From Motacilla alba alba (Eukaryota > Chordata > Aves > Passeriformes > Motacillidae), in assembly GCF_015832195.1 (NCBI RefSeq), contig NC_052046.1:33074911-33138910 (forward strand): a stretch of 64,000 bases of DNA, given 5' to 3'. The first letter of the stretch is position 1. The number at the start of each line of letters is the position of its first letter. The notes under the pieces are model-generated. The model did no database searches and was not told the DNA's origin. It saw nothing but the letters and a program-made list of their open reading frames with translations. This document shows positions 38,901-48,984 of this stretch, piece by piece. The position numbers and the translations under genes are program-made.

Positions 38901-41900
38901 CATATGCATGAACAGTTTGCTAGTATCTGCAGTTAGACAATTGTCTGCATGATAGAGCACTTCATAGTGGTTGTTTTGGTAGTGCTTTGATAAAATGAGA
39001 GGCATAAAATGATTTGGAGCACTGAAGTGTCTGCTTTGAAAAGGGTTCTTGAACAACCTGTCATTTGTGGAAGGTATTGAACTGTGCAAGCATGATGTCA
39101 AGTGAAATGCAATACATGGCAGACACACTAAGGTTTTTTTGAGTATACTACTTGTTTCAGCTTTATCCTAGAATTATTTTTTTCCTACTGGGAATTTAGA
39201 TAGGCCTAACAATTCCAGTTGTTCAATAAGTTTGTCTATTCTTACAGGGTGTGTTTGACCATCGAATGAAATGCTGGCAGAAGTGGCAAGATGCTCAGGT
39301 CACTTTACAAAAAAAACGTGAAGCTGAAGCAAAGCTCCAACTAGCCAACAAACCTGATAAATTACAGCAAGCTAAAGATGAGATAAAAGAGGTAATGTTG
39401 TCAAACATTATTTTGGAGGTCAGACTTTCTGCATTGGCTCATTCATTCTGCATTAATCCTGCTTTATATCATTTTTGTTTACAAATCACTTACTTGCTGT
39501 TTCCCATATTTACTGAAAATTTTAAAAGGAGTTTACTTAAAACACTAAATGTGTGCAATTTTACTAATTGTAAGATCTGTAAGATAGTTAGTACTGTCTC
39601 TACAGAGTCTGGGAGATGGGTGGGAGGGAACATGGACAAGTTAATGCTTTTAACTGCTAACAGCTCACTTGGATAGGCAGAGGAGCATTTCTTGGTTTCT
39701 AAAGCTAAGACGACTTGGGTAAATCCAGCAAAGACAACTAATAGAGAGCTATTCCCATGTTTTGCTTAAATATGCAGCTTTTCTACCCATATATATGTGC
39801 ATGTATATATGGTGTGATTTCAGTAAAAATAAATCTAACATGTTGAAGTGTCATAATTTATACACTTTTTCTATCATGCTTCACTAAGGAAATTGAAGAG
39901 GTAGGACAACTTAATTATTTAACACTAATGCATTCTGAGTATGCTCTAGTGCTCTCCCATTAAATAATGGAAGAATGTTATCGCAGATTTCAAGCTCTTT
40001 TACACAGTTGCTTTGTTTGGCTTCCTCATTGGTCACTAACCACATGCTCCTTTGTTCTTTTTGCCCTTTGATAATATTTCACTACAGTATTTAAAGTACA
40101 CATTAACTTGATTTTCTTTTCCTTAAAGGAGTCCTTTGTTTACTGAGAAAACTTAAAATTACTCTTGTGTGACCACATTCTTGTTGATTGCCTCTACTGA
40201 TGTTGCCATGCACAATGAATTTCCTGATTACTGGTAGTAGTGGGAAATAGTGGTCCTTTCCCAATCCCAATATTAAAGCAATTGCTTTCTTCTCAAGGAA
40301 TTATTTTTCCTGCATTATTGGATAACTAGAGAACATTTTTAGTAAACCCACAGTTTAAGTGTGCCTGTTGAAAATTCTCACTGCCACGTGTTCAGAGTTG
40401 CTGAATTCTGTTATAGTGGAACCCCTGGCAGAGGAATTGCAAAGTGGAAGCCTGAGCAGCTTTAGCATCATCCATGACTTGGTTGTTTTTTGTGGATAAA
40501 GGGACAATGGACGGTCCTAGAGATATCTTATTGAATGAGAAAATTCTCCTTGTCAGACACTATAAAATTGCAAACTGTTACCCAATGATAATTCACATAG
40601 GACCTGGGCATGATGAAACTGAAATGTTGAATTCATTAAGCCTGTAGAAGCTTTCACAGAAATCTCAGGCACCTCTGTTTGATGTGATAGGAAGGTATGG
40701 GCAGTCCTAATCTACTTTTCGGTAGCTGTGTTTTATACTATTTCAGTTACTAAAATAACTGTTCAGGCGTATCTTCCATGAAGAAGATACTATTATGACT
40801 TGCTAAAAAGCTTCATAATATATATCTAAAAGGGCAGTCAGGGAACTGTGAATAGATATATACTAAAAATATAAATATGGAGGTGTTTATTGGAACATAG
40901 ATGATGTTTATCTCATACCACAGTAGAAACTTGACTCTGCATCACAAAATTCTTTTGTGAAATAAGTAGCACCAGGAGATTGCTTACAACAAGATGGTAC
41001 ATTGAAGCATGTTGCTTCCCTGCTGCTTTTTTCTGATGAAGATAAATGTTACTGAATGTATTTGTTCTCAGTTAATATGTTGAGATGAACAGATACAGTT
41101 ACAGTTCAAAGACCTGCTCGCTGCTGTGGGGCTCTCCGTTTATCTACACAACTAACTTAATTTTAACAATGTAATAGGTGTGTAAAAGCAGTTACAGGGC
41201 CGTGTAGATGCTGATGATCCCTTCTTGTCTAGCTGGATTCTTTTCACAGAAACTATGAGAAACCTATATTACATGGTGTCATGTATTATATATGGTGTCA
41301 TATACTGTTACACAACTGCAATGTTCCAAATATTGTGTAACCCCATAAGAAACATCTCTTCCTCTGAATTTTCCTCTAGTGATCACCTTACTTGTGGTAA
41401 CGTTTCTAGTCCAGCTTTCTGTGAAAACAGTTGCCACTGAAAAAGAAGGCTTATGCTTTGGAAAGCAGATAAACACATCCTCAGAGGCTTGTCATTTGCA
41501 ACAGAAATATGATAGCGATAATCAAATACTTGACCAGAGGCAGAGATGAGGGTTTACTCATCTCTTCTGGAATTAGGGAAGTATGGGGAACTAACTTGAG
41601 ACTCTTCCAAGCTTGACTGGACAGGTTTAGGTTCCTTTGTATGAAGTTTGTAAAGGGAATAGTAAGTAAAGCCTTTGAGATCAATTTTGTTTTCTAAAGA
41701 ATATTTTTTAAAATGTTGTTAAATGTTCTTAATAGCAGTACTAAGATATTTTTACATTTTATCTACAGATAGCATTGTCTTAAAGATACCTTTGTTGTAA
41801 CTGATCTGATGACATCCTATAATGCAAATCTGAAATTGTTATTTTAAGATTTTCTTTTAAATAGGCCAAAACAATGAAATAGGTCCTTTTAGCTCTTAAG

Positions 41901-43079
41901 TGACTATCACTGTGCTAAAAAAATTACAGGTAGACTGAATAGACAACACAAAATCTTACCTCTGTATGTCTTTCCTTTGCCAGTGGGAGACAAAAGTTCA
42001 GCAAGGGGAGAAAGATTTTGAACAGATCTCCAAAACCATTCGCAAGGAAGTGGGAAGATTTGAGGCATGTATAATATTTTCCAAGTAAATGACAGTTCTA
42101 CTGTACAGAATATTGACATTACAAATAAAATTTGTTAAGAAGTTAATATGCCATAATTTGTTTATTAACAGAAGGAACGAGTGAAAGACTTTAAAACTGT
42201 TATTGTCGAGTACTTAGAGTCATTAGTGCAAACACAACAGCAGGTAAGATAAATTTTAAGGTTTGTACAAGTTAATAAACAATACATTCTGTATTAGGTT
42301 AGTTAGAAAAATATGGGCTTTAAGCACAGCTGTTTCTAAAACATTAAGAGCTACTAGTCTGTACTGTATTGATGAATAACATGATGATTGCAGTTTCCTA
42401 GTCCATGCAGAACTGTAATTCAAGGAAGCAATGGATAAGTTCCCTTAGGGATATGGGCAAGCAGAGGGTCTTGTTATCTTCTCAAACTGAATTAGTACTT
42501 TTACTTAGAGATTGGAGTGAATTGTAATTGGTATGTACTTACACTTACTGAAGAGACTTGGATTCTTAAATGTTTATTGCTCTTTTTAAAAAGTAAATAA
42601 TATTATTGAATATTGGAAAGCATTAAAACAGTTTTCAGTGTCTGAGAAGTAGTTCTTGTTACTAGAAAAAGTCCAGGCTTTTTCTTCTGCTCGTGGCAGG
42701 AATAGAACCCTCCAGCTTTGTTTAATTTAAAAAACCTGAAAAAAACAGTATCTTTAGTGGTAGGAATAAGTGACTGATCTTTAAAAAAAATCTGTATCAT
42801 TTTATTCTATAGCATTGTGTTCAACATGTGGCAACATATCTATAGTTATGAGCAGATTTGTTTATTTATTACTTGTGTTTTTTCTTGCACTATGTAAAAA
42901 TATTAATGAATATTTTACCTACATTCTTACTTTGTCTCATGGAGGCAAGTTTACTGCAAGAGGAGAGAGGTGTGCATTGTGGTTTTCAACATTTGGTCCC
43001 TAATGAGTGATTTTCCCTTCTCTTCAAGCTAATAAAATACTGGGAGGCATTCCTACCTGAAGCCAAAGCCATTGCCTAA
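14818..43079 (+). CDS. SNX2: Sorting nexin-2 (SNX-BAR), complete 15-exon coding region
   Basis: The spliced product is 520 aa; human SNX2 is 519 as I recall it, with near-identity through the PX and BAR regions. Coding exons are 14818-14928, 21814-21931, 28171-28334, 29538-29604, 29814-29857, 29940-30081, 33288-33366, 34579-34654, 35865-35978, 36206-36299, 38041-38246, 39248-39391, 41984-42064, 42172-42243 and 43029-43079. All junctions join in phase with no internal stop. The start ATG has A at -3 and G at +4. Domains: an acidic N-terminal tail (1-140) with two DxEDLF motifs (24-29, 70-75), the aDLF type reported to bind the SNX27 FERM domain; a PX domain (about 141-267) with RRF (183-185), the PPAPEK loop (207-212) and RRAALERY (236-243) for phosphoinositide binding; an amphipathic stretch (about 282-302); and a BAR domain (about 303-520). 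The family forms SNX1/2-SNX5/6 dimers that tubulate endosomes for retrograde sorting. Every intron is GT-AG except intron 13 (GC-AG). Confidence 0.98.
15298..15336. repeat. (TG)n microsatellite in SNX2 intron 1
   Basis: Imperfect TG run with GGG interruptions, about 370 bp after exon 1. Confidence 0.95.
17656..17814. repeat. T/G-rich low-complexity tract in SNX2 intron 1
   Basis: TTTTGG/TTTGTTTT-like runs with several GG and GGG groups and a long T run (17725-17741); almost no C or A on the plus strand. Confidence 0.93.
21814..21931 (+). CDS. SNX2: SNX2 coding exon 2 (aa 38-76 plus 1 nt)
   Basis: A strong T-run polypyrimidine tract and TAG acceptor precede it; the donor is G|GTAATG. It encodes a Ser/Pro-rich stretch ([10 protein letters not shown]) and the second acidic motif DREDLF (70-75). 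Residue 69 is Cys; in the human protein, as I remember it, that position is Asp. Confidence 0.97.
21997..22132. repeat. 94-bp duplication with AT-rich self-complementary spacer
   Basis: A 42-bp segment beginning TTTTCTGAGAGGGAAAATTA occurs at about 21997-22038 and again at 22091-22132, offset 94 bp. The spacer is made of ATTATAA/TTATAAT words that are mutually complementary and could fold. It starts 65 bp after exon 2. Confidence 0.9.
25028..25117. repeat. T/G-rich low-complexity tract in SNX2 intron 2
   Basis: Contains GGGGG, GGGG, GGGG and GGGG groups separated by T-rich loops, nearly free of C on the plus strand. Confidence 0.88.
25342..25403. repeat. Perfect 17-bp hairpin plus 24-bp tandem copy
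   Basis: Left arm GTATGTAAACTTACAGT (25342-25358), loop TTTG, exact reverse complement at 25363-25379. The 24-bp unit 25356-25379 is repeated at 25380-25403 with one T-to-C change, giving a third arm. Confidence 0.95.
26154..26209. repeat. A/C-rich low-complexity tract
   Basis: AAACCAAACAAAACCCACAC-like sequence in SNX2 intron 2. A shorter one of the same kind lies at 36904-36957 in intron 10. Confidence 0.8.
27720..28017 (+). mobile_element. Old CR1 LINE fragment in SNX2 intron 2
   Basis: A strongly diverged CR1 stretch. The clearest part is the CR1 signature around 27958-28010 (CTTCTCAGTAGTGCCCGCTG, then GGAGGCAATGG and ACACTGAAA), preceded by GAGGGGGACATGGACAGATG at 27779. No coding capacity remains. 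Confidence 0.7.
28171..28334 (+). CDS. SNX2: SNX2 coding exon 3 (aa 77-131)
   Basis: CTAG acceptor and GAG|GTATGC donor. It encodes the rest of the disordered N-terminal region, including [18 protein letters not shown], rich in Ser-Pro and Thr-Pro pairs, and ends FDRSREE. A decayed CR1 fragment ends about 155 bp upstream of it. Confidence 0.97.
29272..29355 (-). mobile_element. Antisense CR1 3' end in SNX2 intron 3
   Basis: GAAATCATAGGACCATTTAG followed by GGATCATTTGAGTCCAACTG and a GTAAACTTAGCATTACCAAA stretch is the reverse complement of a CR1-type 3' UTR. It is short and diverged. Confidence 0.6.
29538..29604 (+). CDS. SNX2: SNX2 coding exon 4 (aa 132-153 plus 1 nt)
   Basis: CCTAG acceptor and G|GTAAGT donor. 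It encodes [20 protein letters not shown], which enters the first strand of the PX domain. It carries a further DLF (GDLF), where the human protein has DIF as I recall. Confidence 0.97.
29814..29857 (+). CDS. SNX2: SNX2 coding micro-exon 5 (aa 154-168)
   Basis: A 44-nt exon encoding [15 protein letters not shown], the second PX strand. CAG acceptor, AAG|GTAGGT donor. Introns of only 209 bp and 82 bp flank it, so exons 4-6 form a tight 0.54-kb cluster. Confidence 0.97.
29940..30081 (+). CDS. SNX2: SNX2 coding exon 6 (aa 169-215 plus 1 nt), PX core
   Basis: Carries the main lipid-binding features: KRRFSDF (182-188) and the PPAPEKS loop (207-213). The acceptor is a T-run followed by AAG, 82 bp after exon 5; the donor is G|GTAAGT. 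The IFHKNEF segment differs from the human MFSKSEF as I remember it. Confidence 0.98.
30082..33287 (+). other. SNX2: SNX2 intron 6 (3.2 kb)
   Basis: GT-AG intron within the PX-coding region; no repeat or exon recognised. Introns 7 (1212 bp), 8 (1210), 10 (1741), 11 (1001), 12 (2592) and 14 (785) are likewise plain. Confidence 0.85.
33288..33366 (+). CDS. SNX2: SNX2 coding exon 7 (aa 216-241 plus 2 nt)
   Basis: Encodes [19 protein letters not shown] and the basic RRAALE helix of the PX domain. CAAG acceptor, AAAG|GTAGTG donor. The Arg-242 codon is split across the junction with exon 8. Confidence 0.97.
34579..34654 (+). CDS. SNX2: SNX2 coding exon 8 (aa 242-267)
   Basis: Encodes [20 protein letters not shown] and the end of the PX domain (FLESSE). 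CATAG acceptor, GAG|GTATTT donor, phase 0 exit. Confidence 0.97.
35865..35978 (+). CDS. SNX2: SNX2 coding exon 9 (aa 268-305), amphipathic linker
   Basis: Encodes [20 protein letters not shown] followed by [18 protein letters not shown]. In SNX-BAR proteins this PX-BAR linker forms an amphipathic helix that helps membrane insertion. CCAG acceptor, GCA|GTAAGA donor. Confidence 0.97.
36206..36299 (+). CDS. SNX2: SNX2 coding exon 10 (aa 306-336 plus 1 nt), BAR helix start
   Basis: Encodes [20 protein letters not shown] and ends VCHRK. It is heptad-like and rich in Gln, Glu and Leu, as expected of the first BAR helix. TTAG acceptor, G|GTAACT donor. Confidence 0.97.
38041..38246 (+). CDS. SNX2: SNX2 coding exon 11 (aa 337-405), BAR
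   Basis: The longest coding exon. It encodes [20 protein letters not shown] through to [19 protein letters not shown] acceptor, AAA|GTGAGT donor, phase 0 exit. It covers the middle of the BAR helical hairpin, which dimerises and senses curvature. Confidence 0.98.
39248..39391 (+). CDS. SNX2: SNX2 coding exon 12 (aa 406-453), BAR
   Basis: Encodes [20 protein letters not shown] through [14 protein letters not shown] acceptor, GAG|GTAATG donor. The reading frame stays open for about 285 nt past the donor, to a stop ending at 39676, so retention of intron 12 would truncate the BAR domain and add an unrelated tail. Confidence 0.97.
41984..42064 (+). CDS. SNX2: SNX2 coding exon 13 (aa 454-480), with GC donor
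   Basis: Encodes [20 protein letters not shown] and ends EVGRFE. The acceptor is CCAG. The donor reads GAG|GCATGT, that is GC rather than GT. The GTs at 42069 and 42080 would each put a stop into exon 14, so the GC donor is the only junction seen that keeps the frame. Confidence 0.95.
42065..42171 (+). other. SNX2: SNX2 intron 13, GC-AG type, 107 bp
   Basis: Starts GCATGT and ends TTAACAG. GC-AG introns are a known minor class spliced by the U2 spliceosome, often with a strong upstream exon match; here only the AG of GAG fits. The downstream GTs at 42069 and 42080 both lead to early stops in exon 14. Confidence 0.9.
42172..42243 (+). CDS. SNX2: SNX2 coding exon 14 (aa 481-504)
   Basis: Encodes [20 protein letters not shown] and ends TQQQ. 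AACAG acceptor after a 107-bp intron; CAG|GTAAGA donor. It forms the last long BAR helix. Confidence 0.97.
43029..43079 (+). CDS. SNX2: SNX2 terminal coding exon 15 (aa 505-520 and stop)
   Basis: Encodes [16 protein letters not shown] followed by TAA at 43077-43079. The acceptor is TTCAAG. This C-terminus is the conserved end of SNX1/SNX2 proteins. Confidence 0.97.
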   Translation, partial: LIKYWEAFLPEAKAIA

Positions 43080-43166
43080 AAGAAGAATATTCCAAATGAC
43101 AAGACACTCTGGATGTTTGTCCTGGATAAAACTAAATTCCACAGTGAAATCACTTTAAATCATCCA

Positions 43167-43172
43167 AATAAA
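43167..43172 (+). promoter_or_regulatory. SNX2: SNX2 proximal poly(A) signal candidate
   Basis: Canonical AATAAA, 88 nt after the stop codon. The downstream sequence is AT-rich with little GT content, so it is probably weaker than the distal signal. Confidence 0.4.
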
Positions 43173-43487
43173 CCACTATATATTTTATGAATTAACATGT
43201 GGCTTTTTTTTATATACCACAGCATTTTATTAACAAGCTGCATGTCCTGACCCTCTTTGAAGTGGACTGTGGCATGATGTTCTGCAATACATTGCTGAAT
43301 TGAACACTATTGTGTCTTAATACTTGCACTAAAATGTGCACTGCAAGGCCAGAAAGCTGATATTTTTGTTCTCTACAACACAATGTTCTGTAGTATGTTT
43401 ACCTGATCTTTATGAAACAAATTTAATTGCATTGATTGATGTTCACTTAAACATTCCTGTACAAAATCATGTTTTTGTGATTACAAT

Positions 43488-43493
43488 AATAAA
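43488..43493 (+). promoter_or_regulatory. SNX2: SNX2 distal poly(A) signal
   Basis: Canonical AATAAA, 409 nt after the stop codon, with a GT-rich downstream element starting about 35 nt later. Confidence 0.75.
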
Positions 43494-44364
43494 GGGATTT
43501 ACCTTGTGAAACATGAAACACTCTGTGCTGGTGTCTCTCGATACTTTCTGGTGTTCTTAGGAGTACTGTCTAGAAAAAATTTAGATGTATCCAGGGCAAA
43601 CCCAACATTTCACAAAGAGTGCTGGAGAAGGTATTAAAGATGCACAAACAGTTATCCATGGTAAACTGTTCTGTTTTTTAATTCTGAATCTCTACATTAC
43701 TTTTCACTTGAAGTTATCGCTGCCTTGGCAAAGTCTACTGTGTTAGTACTCATAGGGTCAAAGACATGCTTGGGCAACAGACAGATGTAAACTGAAATCT
43801 TCTTCAAATTTTTACAAAGCTTCTGCAGAATTAAAATCACCTGCATGGTCAAATACTGATGTGTTACTGGACTGACACACTGCATCAGTTGTATTCAGTG
43901 GTCTCAGGATACAAAAATTAAAAAAAAAAATCTTGCAGTAATTCTGGTAATACCTAAGGAAGAAAAGGGAGTAATTCAGCTGAGTGCTTGATAGTTGTAA
44001 GAGCTCGTATTCTGTTTGGATTTTCTTCAGTAGAAAATATATTTGAAGGGACTGGTTATGCCTTTTGCAAGAAACAGAGCATGTAAACATTTTTCTGAAA
44101 TACACAATATTCACCTAAGATGTGTTGTCCTGTCATTTTAATGACATACTGAGCTTGTTCATATATTAGTATTAATGTTAACAAATTTTAGGCAAATATT
44201 AATGACATAAAAAAGCAAGAGAAGCTGTTGCTTTCAGCTAATCATAAGACTGAGGGATAAACCCATGAATTTGTATAGTTTGGGGTCAAATATGAAAGCA
44301 CATAATACCATTTCTGAACAGAATGGAAACCTCCATTCAACTGGAAGGTCATACTCTATGACAA

Positions 44365-44408
44365 AGTTAGTGTAAACTTGACAGGTTTACACAGTTAGTG
44401 TAAACTTG
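44365..44408. repeat. 28-bp-period duplication with small hairpin
   Basis: AGTTAGTGTAAACTTG occurs at 44365-44380 and 44393-44408. GTGTAAAC (44370-44377) pairs with GTTTACAC (44385-44392) across a 7-nt loop. Confidence 0.88.
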
Positions 44409-45261
44409 TTAGTGTTTGCTATTGTTTCTTTACATACCTCTCTTAACTAAGTGTTTTGAGGAGTTTTCAAGTAAACTAGAACACAAAAACCCTCACCAAA
44501 ATTTATCAAGCCTAAATCAAGCTTCTTTTTTAAATTGTTAAATGCCAAAGCCTTAAGTGAATAATACCGTATGCATCAGTGTTTGTTCAGTCATTGATGT
44601 TAAAATTGCCTTTTGAAAAGCTCAAATATGCAGGAGATTTATGATGAAGTAACTGATCTAGGCATAATCCTCTGTAAAGTGTTACAAGGTACTTAATGTT
44701 GGCTAACTTGCTGCTAATTAAAATTGACCAACAGCTCAGTATTAAACTTCAGATATATACTGCTCACACTGAAATTGATATTTCCAGAGCTAAAAGACTC
44801 AGTTTGGACATCCCGAGGTCAAAATGGGTTAACATATCCTTTCACAATCTTTTTTCTATTTTCTTTATTTAGTTTTGCTTTTTTTCTATAAGTGCCCAGC
44901 TTTCTTAGCTCTTGATTTCTTTTTGCTTCTATCAGGGTTAGAATTCATTTGAATGATGGATCACTTTTCTTCTCTTGTGACAAAAGAACGAGAAAGTCTG
45001 CTAGCAAGGATTAGTGTGGCCATCCATACCACTCAAGTGAAAACAAGAGTGAGTTGTGCAAGTATTTTCTCAAAACCAGAAGCCTTTTGGGGAACAAAAG
45101 GATAATGGCATTTCTGGAGTTCACTGTCACACAGGGTTGGCTGCTAATACAAAAGATTCTAGGGGGTTTTTTTGCATCACAAGGTTAGCTTGAGCAGAAT
45201 ATCCAGATCATCTGTTACATTTGGCTAGCATAAAACTCTTGGTGTTTCAAGAAGCCGTTAA

Positions 45262-45393
45262 GTGATCCCAAGATTGGCTCAATTGGCTGAGAGTGTCAAG
45301 GCTCTGGGTTCAAGTCCCAGATGGGTGATTCATTTAAGAGTTGGACTTCAAGATCTTTGTGGGTCCCTTTCAACTCAGAATGTCCTGTGATCT
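45262..45393 (+). mobile_element. tRNA-derived/CR1 SINE lacking most of the anticodon arm
   Basis: Same family as the 10.5-kb copy. A-box-like TTGGCTCAATTGGCTGAGAG (45274-45293), near-consensus Pol III B box GGGTTCAAGTCCC (45307-45319), then the CR1-like tail (TTGGACTTCAAGATCTTTGT, CCCTTTCAACTCAGAATGTC, ending CTGTGATCT). The segment between the D-arm and T-arm is short, so most of the anticodon stem-loop is missing. It lies about 1.75 kb downstream of the SNX2 3' UTR. Confidence 0.82.
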
Positions 45394-48300
45394 GGAAATT
45401 TATTTTGTTTTTCTTCCCCTGCATTGTGAAGATTGGAGATTTGGTTACTGTCTTTCCTCGTGTGATTAACATCCATATTAGTAGAAAAATTTCTCAACCC
45501 AAGGGAATGGAGGTATTACTGAACTCTTTCCTTTGTGGACCTCACTACTCAGTATTGTACTTAAGTGTGTATTTCATTAAAACTACATGCCAGTGTACTG
45601 CTGAAGAATCACTAGCATAAGGAAAATGTAAATGTTTGCAAAATTATAAACTGCATTTGGAATACTGTATGAAAGACAAGGTGCTACTGAATTCTAGTTT
45701 ACCTTTTAGGTTAAAATAGAATGCAGATATTTGCAACAAATTCTTCTATTCATCATGGCCATGGTCCTTTTAAAATTAAATATAAATGACATAAAGTGGC
45801 TCAAATAGAAGACATTGTTATTTTTTTCTTAAGCTGATGTTCAGTGTACAGTAAGTCTGTAATTCTTTCATCACTGTCTCTTTTAAAACAGAATATTCCG
45901 CTTCCCTATCAATTATTCCTTCTTCTACCTCTCCTAAGTTATTTCCCTCTCAAAGCCTCATATGGGAGTTTGTTTCAGCATCTGTGGAGTTCATGCCCCA
46001 AATATGTCAGTTTCTTTCAAATTGTGGAGATGAGCTGCTGGCTAGTAGGTCCTGTACATTTAAGAGAACAGGCACTATCCACTAAAATTATGTGTACAGT
46101 GAAATGATTGTCTCAAGGAAAAAAATAGAAGAAAAAACCCTTTGGAGTTATATTTTTTTCTCTCCTTCCACTTTAGAGTAGAACAGGCTATGTAATAATT
46201 TAATTTGTGGCAAAATATGAGTCCATTACAAATGTGAGGAAAAAAAGGCAATATTTTAACAGGTTAGAAGCTGAATTTTCAGGTTGTTCAGAATGTTACT
46301 TGTTACCTGCTAAGACGATTCTTCCTTTTTTTAAAATTCTTGTCTGTCATAGTTGAATCTATGATAGTAATTGCAGTGGTTGTAACATGCTAGTAATCTT
46401 TTGACTTTACTGGTGAAGTCATTCCTTCCCTTCCACCTCCCCCACCCAGATCAATGAGGAAACTATTAAAAAACAGGAAGGGTATATAGAAAATATTTTT
46501 TTCTCTCATGAAGAAAGATGAGTACACAAAGCAGTGTAGGCTGACCTGTCCTAGGATATTCATATGCAAACTAAAGCTAAAGAAATATACAATGGAAATG
46601 GAAGGGCAAGAAAAGACTAGAGATAAGCAATTTATCTGTGGTTGAATTTTGTGAGTTGACTTAAAATTAGTTTTGTAGCAATTGAAAAATAGACAAACTT
46701 AGATTGTGATCTAATTAAGGACTGTTTTTTGATCTGGCCTCTTGTTTTGATGTGTATTTTACTTATCACTTAGATTAGAATTTTTGTATGGGTTTCTTTG
46801 CCTACTTCTATTCTGGAAATTAGCCATTCAGAAAGTCCTTGAATCATGATAATTAGTGGAAAGTGATCTTTCAGATTTGCCTGTAATTATTCATTTTTCT
46901 CTCCTGTGAATCATTCTGTCATGATGGATCTAAATTCCCCCTCCCTGTATGAGAAATTGCAGAGTGATTATTTTGAGAAAAAAAACCAAGAAAACCCCAT
47001 AGAAGTGGACAGTAAAGAGGCAGATTGACGATTCTTAGTTTCTGTAATTATGAGCAGTTAGGTAGAATCTAATAACAGGGAACAGTTACAGCTGGAGTTA
47101 CAGTATATTATTAATTAATTTTATATTCTGGATCAAGGTAATTTAAGAATAAAACCCAAGATGTTGATAGGTGCAACAACACCCAGCACTGAAGACCTAC
47201 ATTTCCTAGAGTACTTTTGAGAGTCTGCTCAACACATGAATTTGAAGACAGTCTATGTCACTGTTAGCAGTAGAGTTCAACCATTTTACAGTTTCACTTT
47301 TAGGATTACCAACATAATTTTAATACACGTTACGCCAGTTCAAGTCAAGCTACATTTGAAGTATTTTCACCTTGCTTTGTGGGAAGAATTATTGTAACAT
47401 CTGTGCAGTTACCTTTTAAAGACCTGGATGGTTTTGAATACACTTTGATAGCATTCTATGAACTAATGTTTCTTAAATTTTTGGTCTTTGGTGTGTTGGA
47501 CAGAAAGACAATCTTGGCCAGCCAGCCATGGGGAGAAATCCTTTTTCTTTCTTCAGATGTAACTTTAAAGATTAGCTAACTAATGATGATATATTGTGTA
47601 AATTAAGTATTTAACATTCCAAAACATATTGATGTATTTGAATTCAGCTCACCATGTAATCTTCCTTGTTCCTCTTGGCTGATGCACAGTCAAAAGTTGC
47701 ATTATATTCTATTGAATTTGAACCCAGATTAATGCCTAAAACTTATCTTTTTTAATAAGTTATATGATATTAAAGAGAAAAGTAGCTTTTTGAAATTACT
47801 GCCTATTAGGTTGCAAACAGCCACAAACAGTGCTCTGATGAAATTCTTCTACTGACTCCTCAGCGTAAATGCATTATGGCACAAATGGTGTGCTAAGACT
47901 TATCCCTCTGTTTTTATTAGAGGGAGAACAGAAACAGAGACTACGTCCGAAGACTGGATTCTTAGCCAGAAAGTAACAGTAATGATAGCATGGTAATTTT
48001 TACCCAGTGTGCCCACATTTACCAGAGTGATAAGACTATTAACATATGGCTAATCTTTCCTCAGGGCTATCATAATATCTTTATCAGAGGGTGCTTTGTG
48101 GGGGAATGGGATTTCATACACACCTTTCAGGAAAAGGCCATGATGGAGAGCACACTGGGGCTGGAAACATTGCTCTTGTCACTACTACCACAGAGCGGTG
48201 CTGGGACTGTCCTGCTGGTTGTCAGCAGTTGAGGACACTGGCCCAGGAGCAGTGTTGTGCAGAAACAGATGCTTGAGAAATATCTGGCTTTGATTTCAGG

Positions 48301-48786
48301 TAATTTTTTTTAAATTTTGGTTTGTTACTTCGCTTTAGCTTAACAAAGTAAAATAGTGTTTGTTTGCTTAAGTCTTCTTGGTTTAAGTCAAATGATATTG
48401 ACTTTGTATTGCATCCTTCAAGTCACAGTTCTTTGCTTAGAGCAAAATATAATTAAATTTACCTTTCAGTAGAATAAAGAGAAATGGAGGGAAAATGAGC
48501 CTGTAATATGTTGCTGTGCTGCTTGATAAAGATGCAGGACACGCTTTTATGGTGCAAAGAAGAAAAGGATCAATCTCAGCTTATTTCGCGTGCCTTTTTT
48601 TACAGAGGTTTTAAAGAACATCCCATGTCTATCCCCAGCTGGTCAGTAACAAGTTATTACCCCGTATTTATTGGTCACTCAAATTCCTGGTGTGTACACA
48701 CAGGAAATGTTCTTTGTGAGAGATAGTTTTCATTTTTCTAACTGTGTAAAAAACAGTTTATACAGGTGGCTAGTGTTTATCACAGT

Positions 48787-48866
48787 CCTAGAGTTCTTTC
48801 TCAGGGGAAGCAGGTTGTTTCCCACAGACTTAGAGCTCTTTCTCAGGGAAAACAAGTTGTTTTTCA
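48787..48866. repeat. 42-bp tandem duplication
   Basis: Two diverged copies, each with TTAGAG/CTAGAG, CTTTCTCAGGG and AGGTTGTTT/AAGTTGTTT, offset 42 bp. The period keeps one open frame, visible as a repeated LELFLRG/ELFLREN peptide; this does not indicate a gene. Confidence 0.85.
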
Positions 48867-48984
48867 CTGCTGCAGGATTCTGTTCTCATGAAGAGCTGTC
48901 AGCTTTCTCATGGCTTCTGTTGGCTCGAGTCAGAATTCAGTCTGTAGGCCTTTGGCTTGCTGTTTTACCACCACAGTAATGTTC

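Larger units (their letters stand above)
43080..43515 (+). other. SNX2: SNX2 3' UTR
   Basis: The untranslated end follows the TAA. AATAAA hexamers lie at 43167-43172 and 43488-43493; the second is followed by a GT-rich stretch near 43527, so the main cleavage site is probably about 43505-43520. The first could give a short-UTR form of about 110 nt. The 3' boundary is inferred, not seen. Confidence 0.75.

Noticed and set aside
42065..42084. Use of the GT at 42069 or 42080 as the exon 13 donor
   Set aside because: Joining either to exon 14 gives a stop codon at or soon after the junction; the conserved RFE|KERVKD join needs the GC donor.
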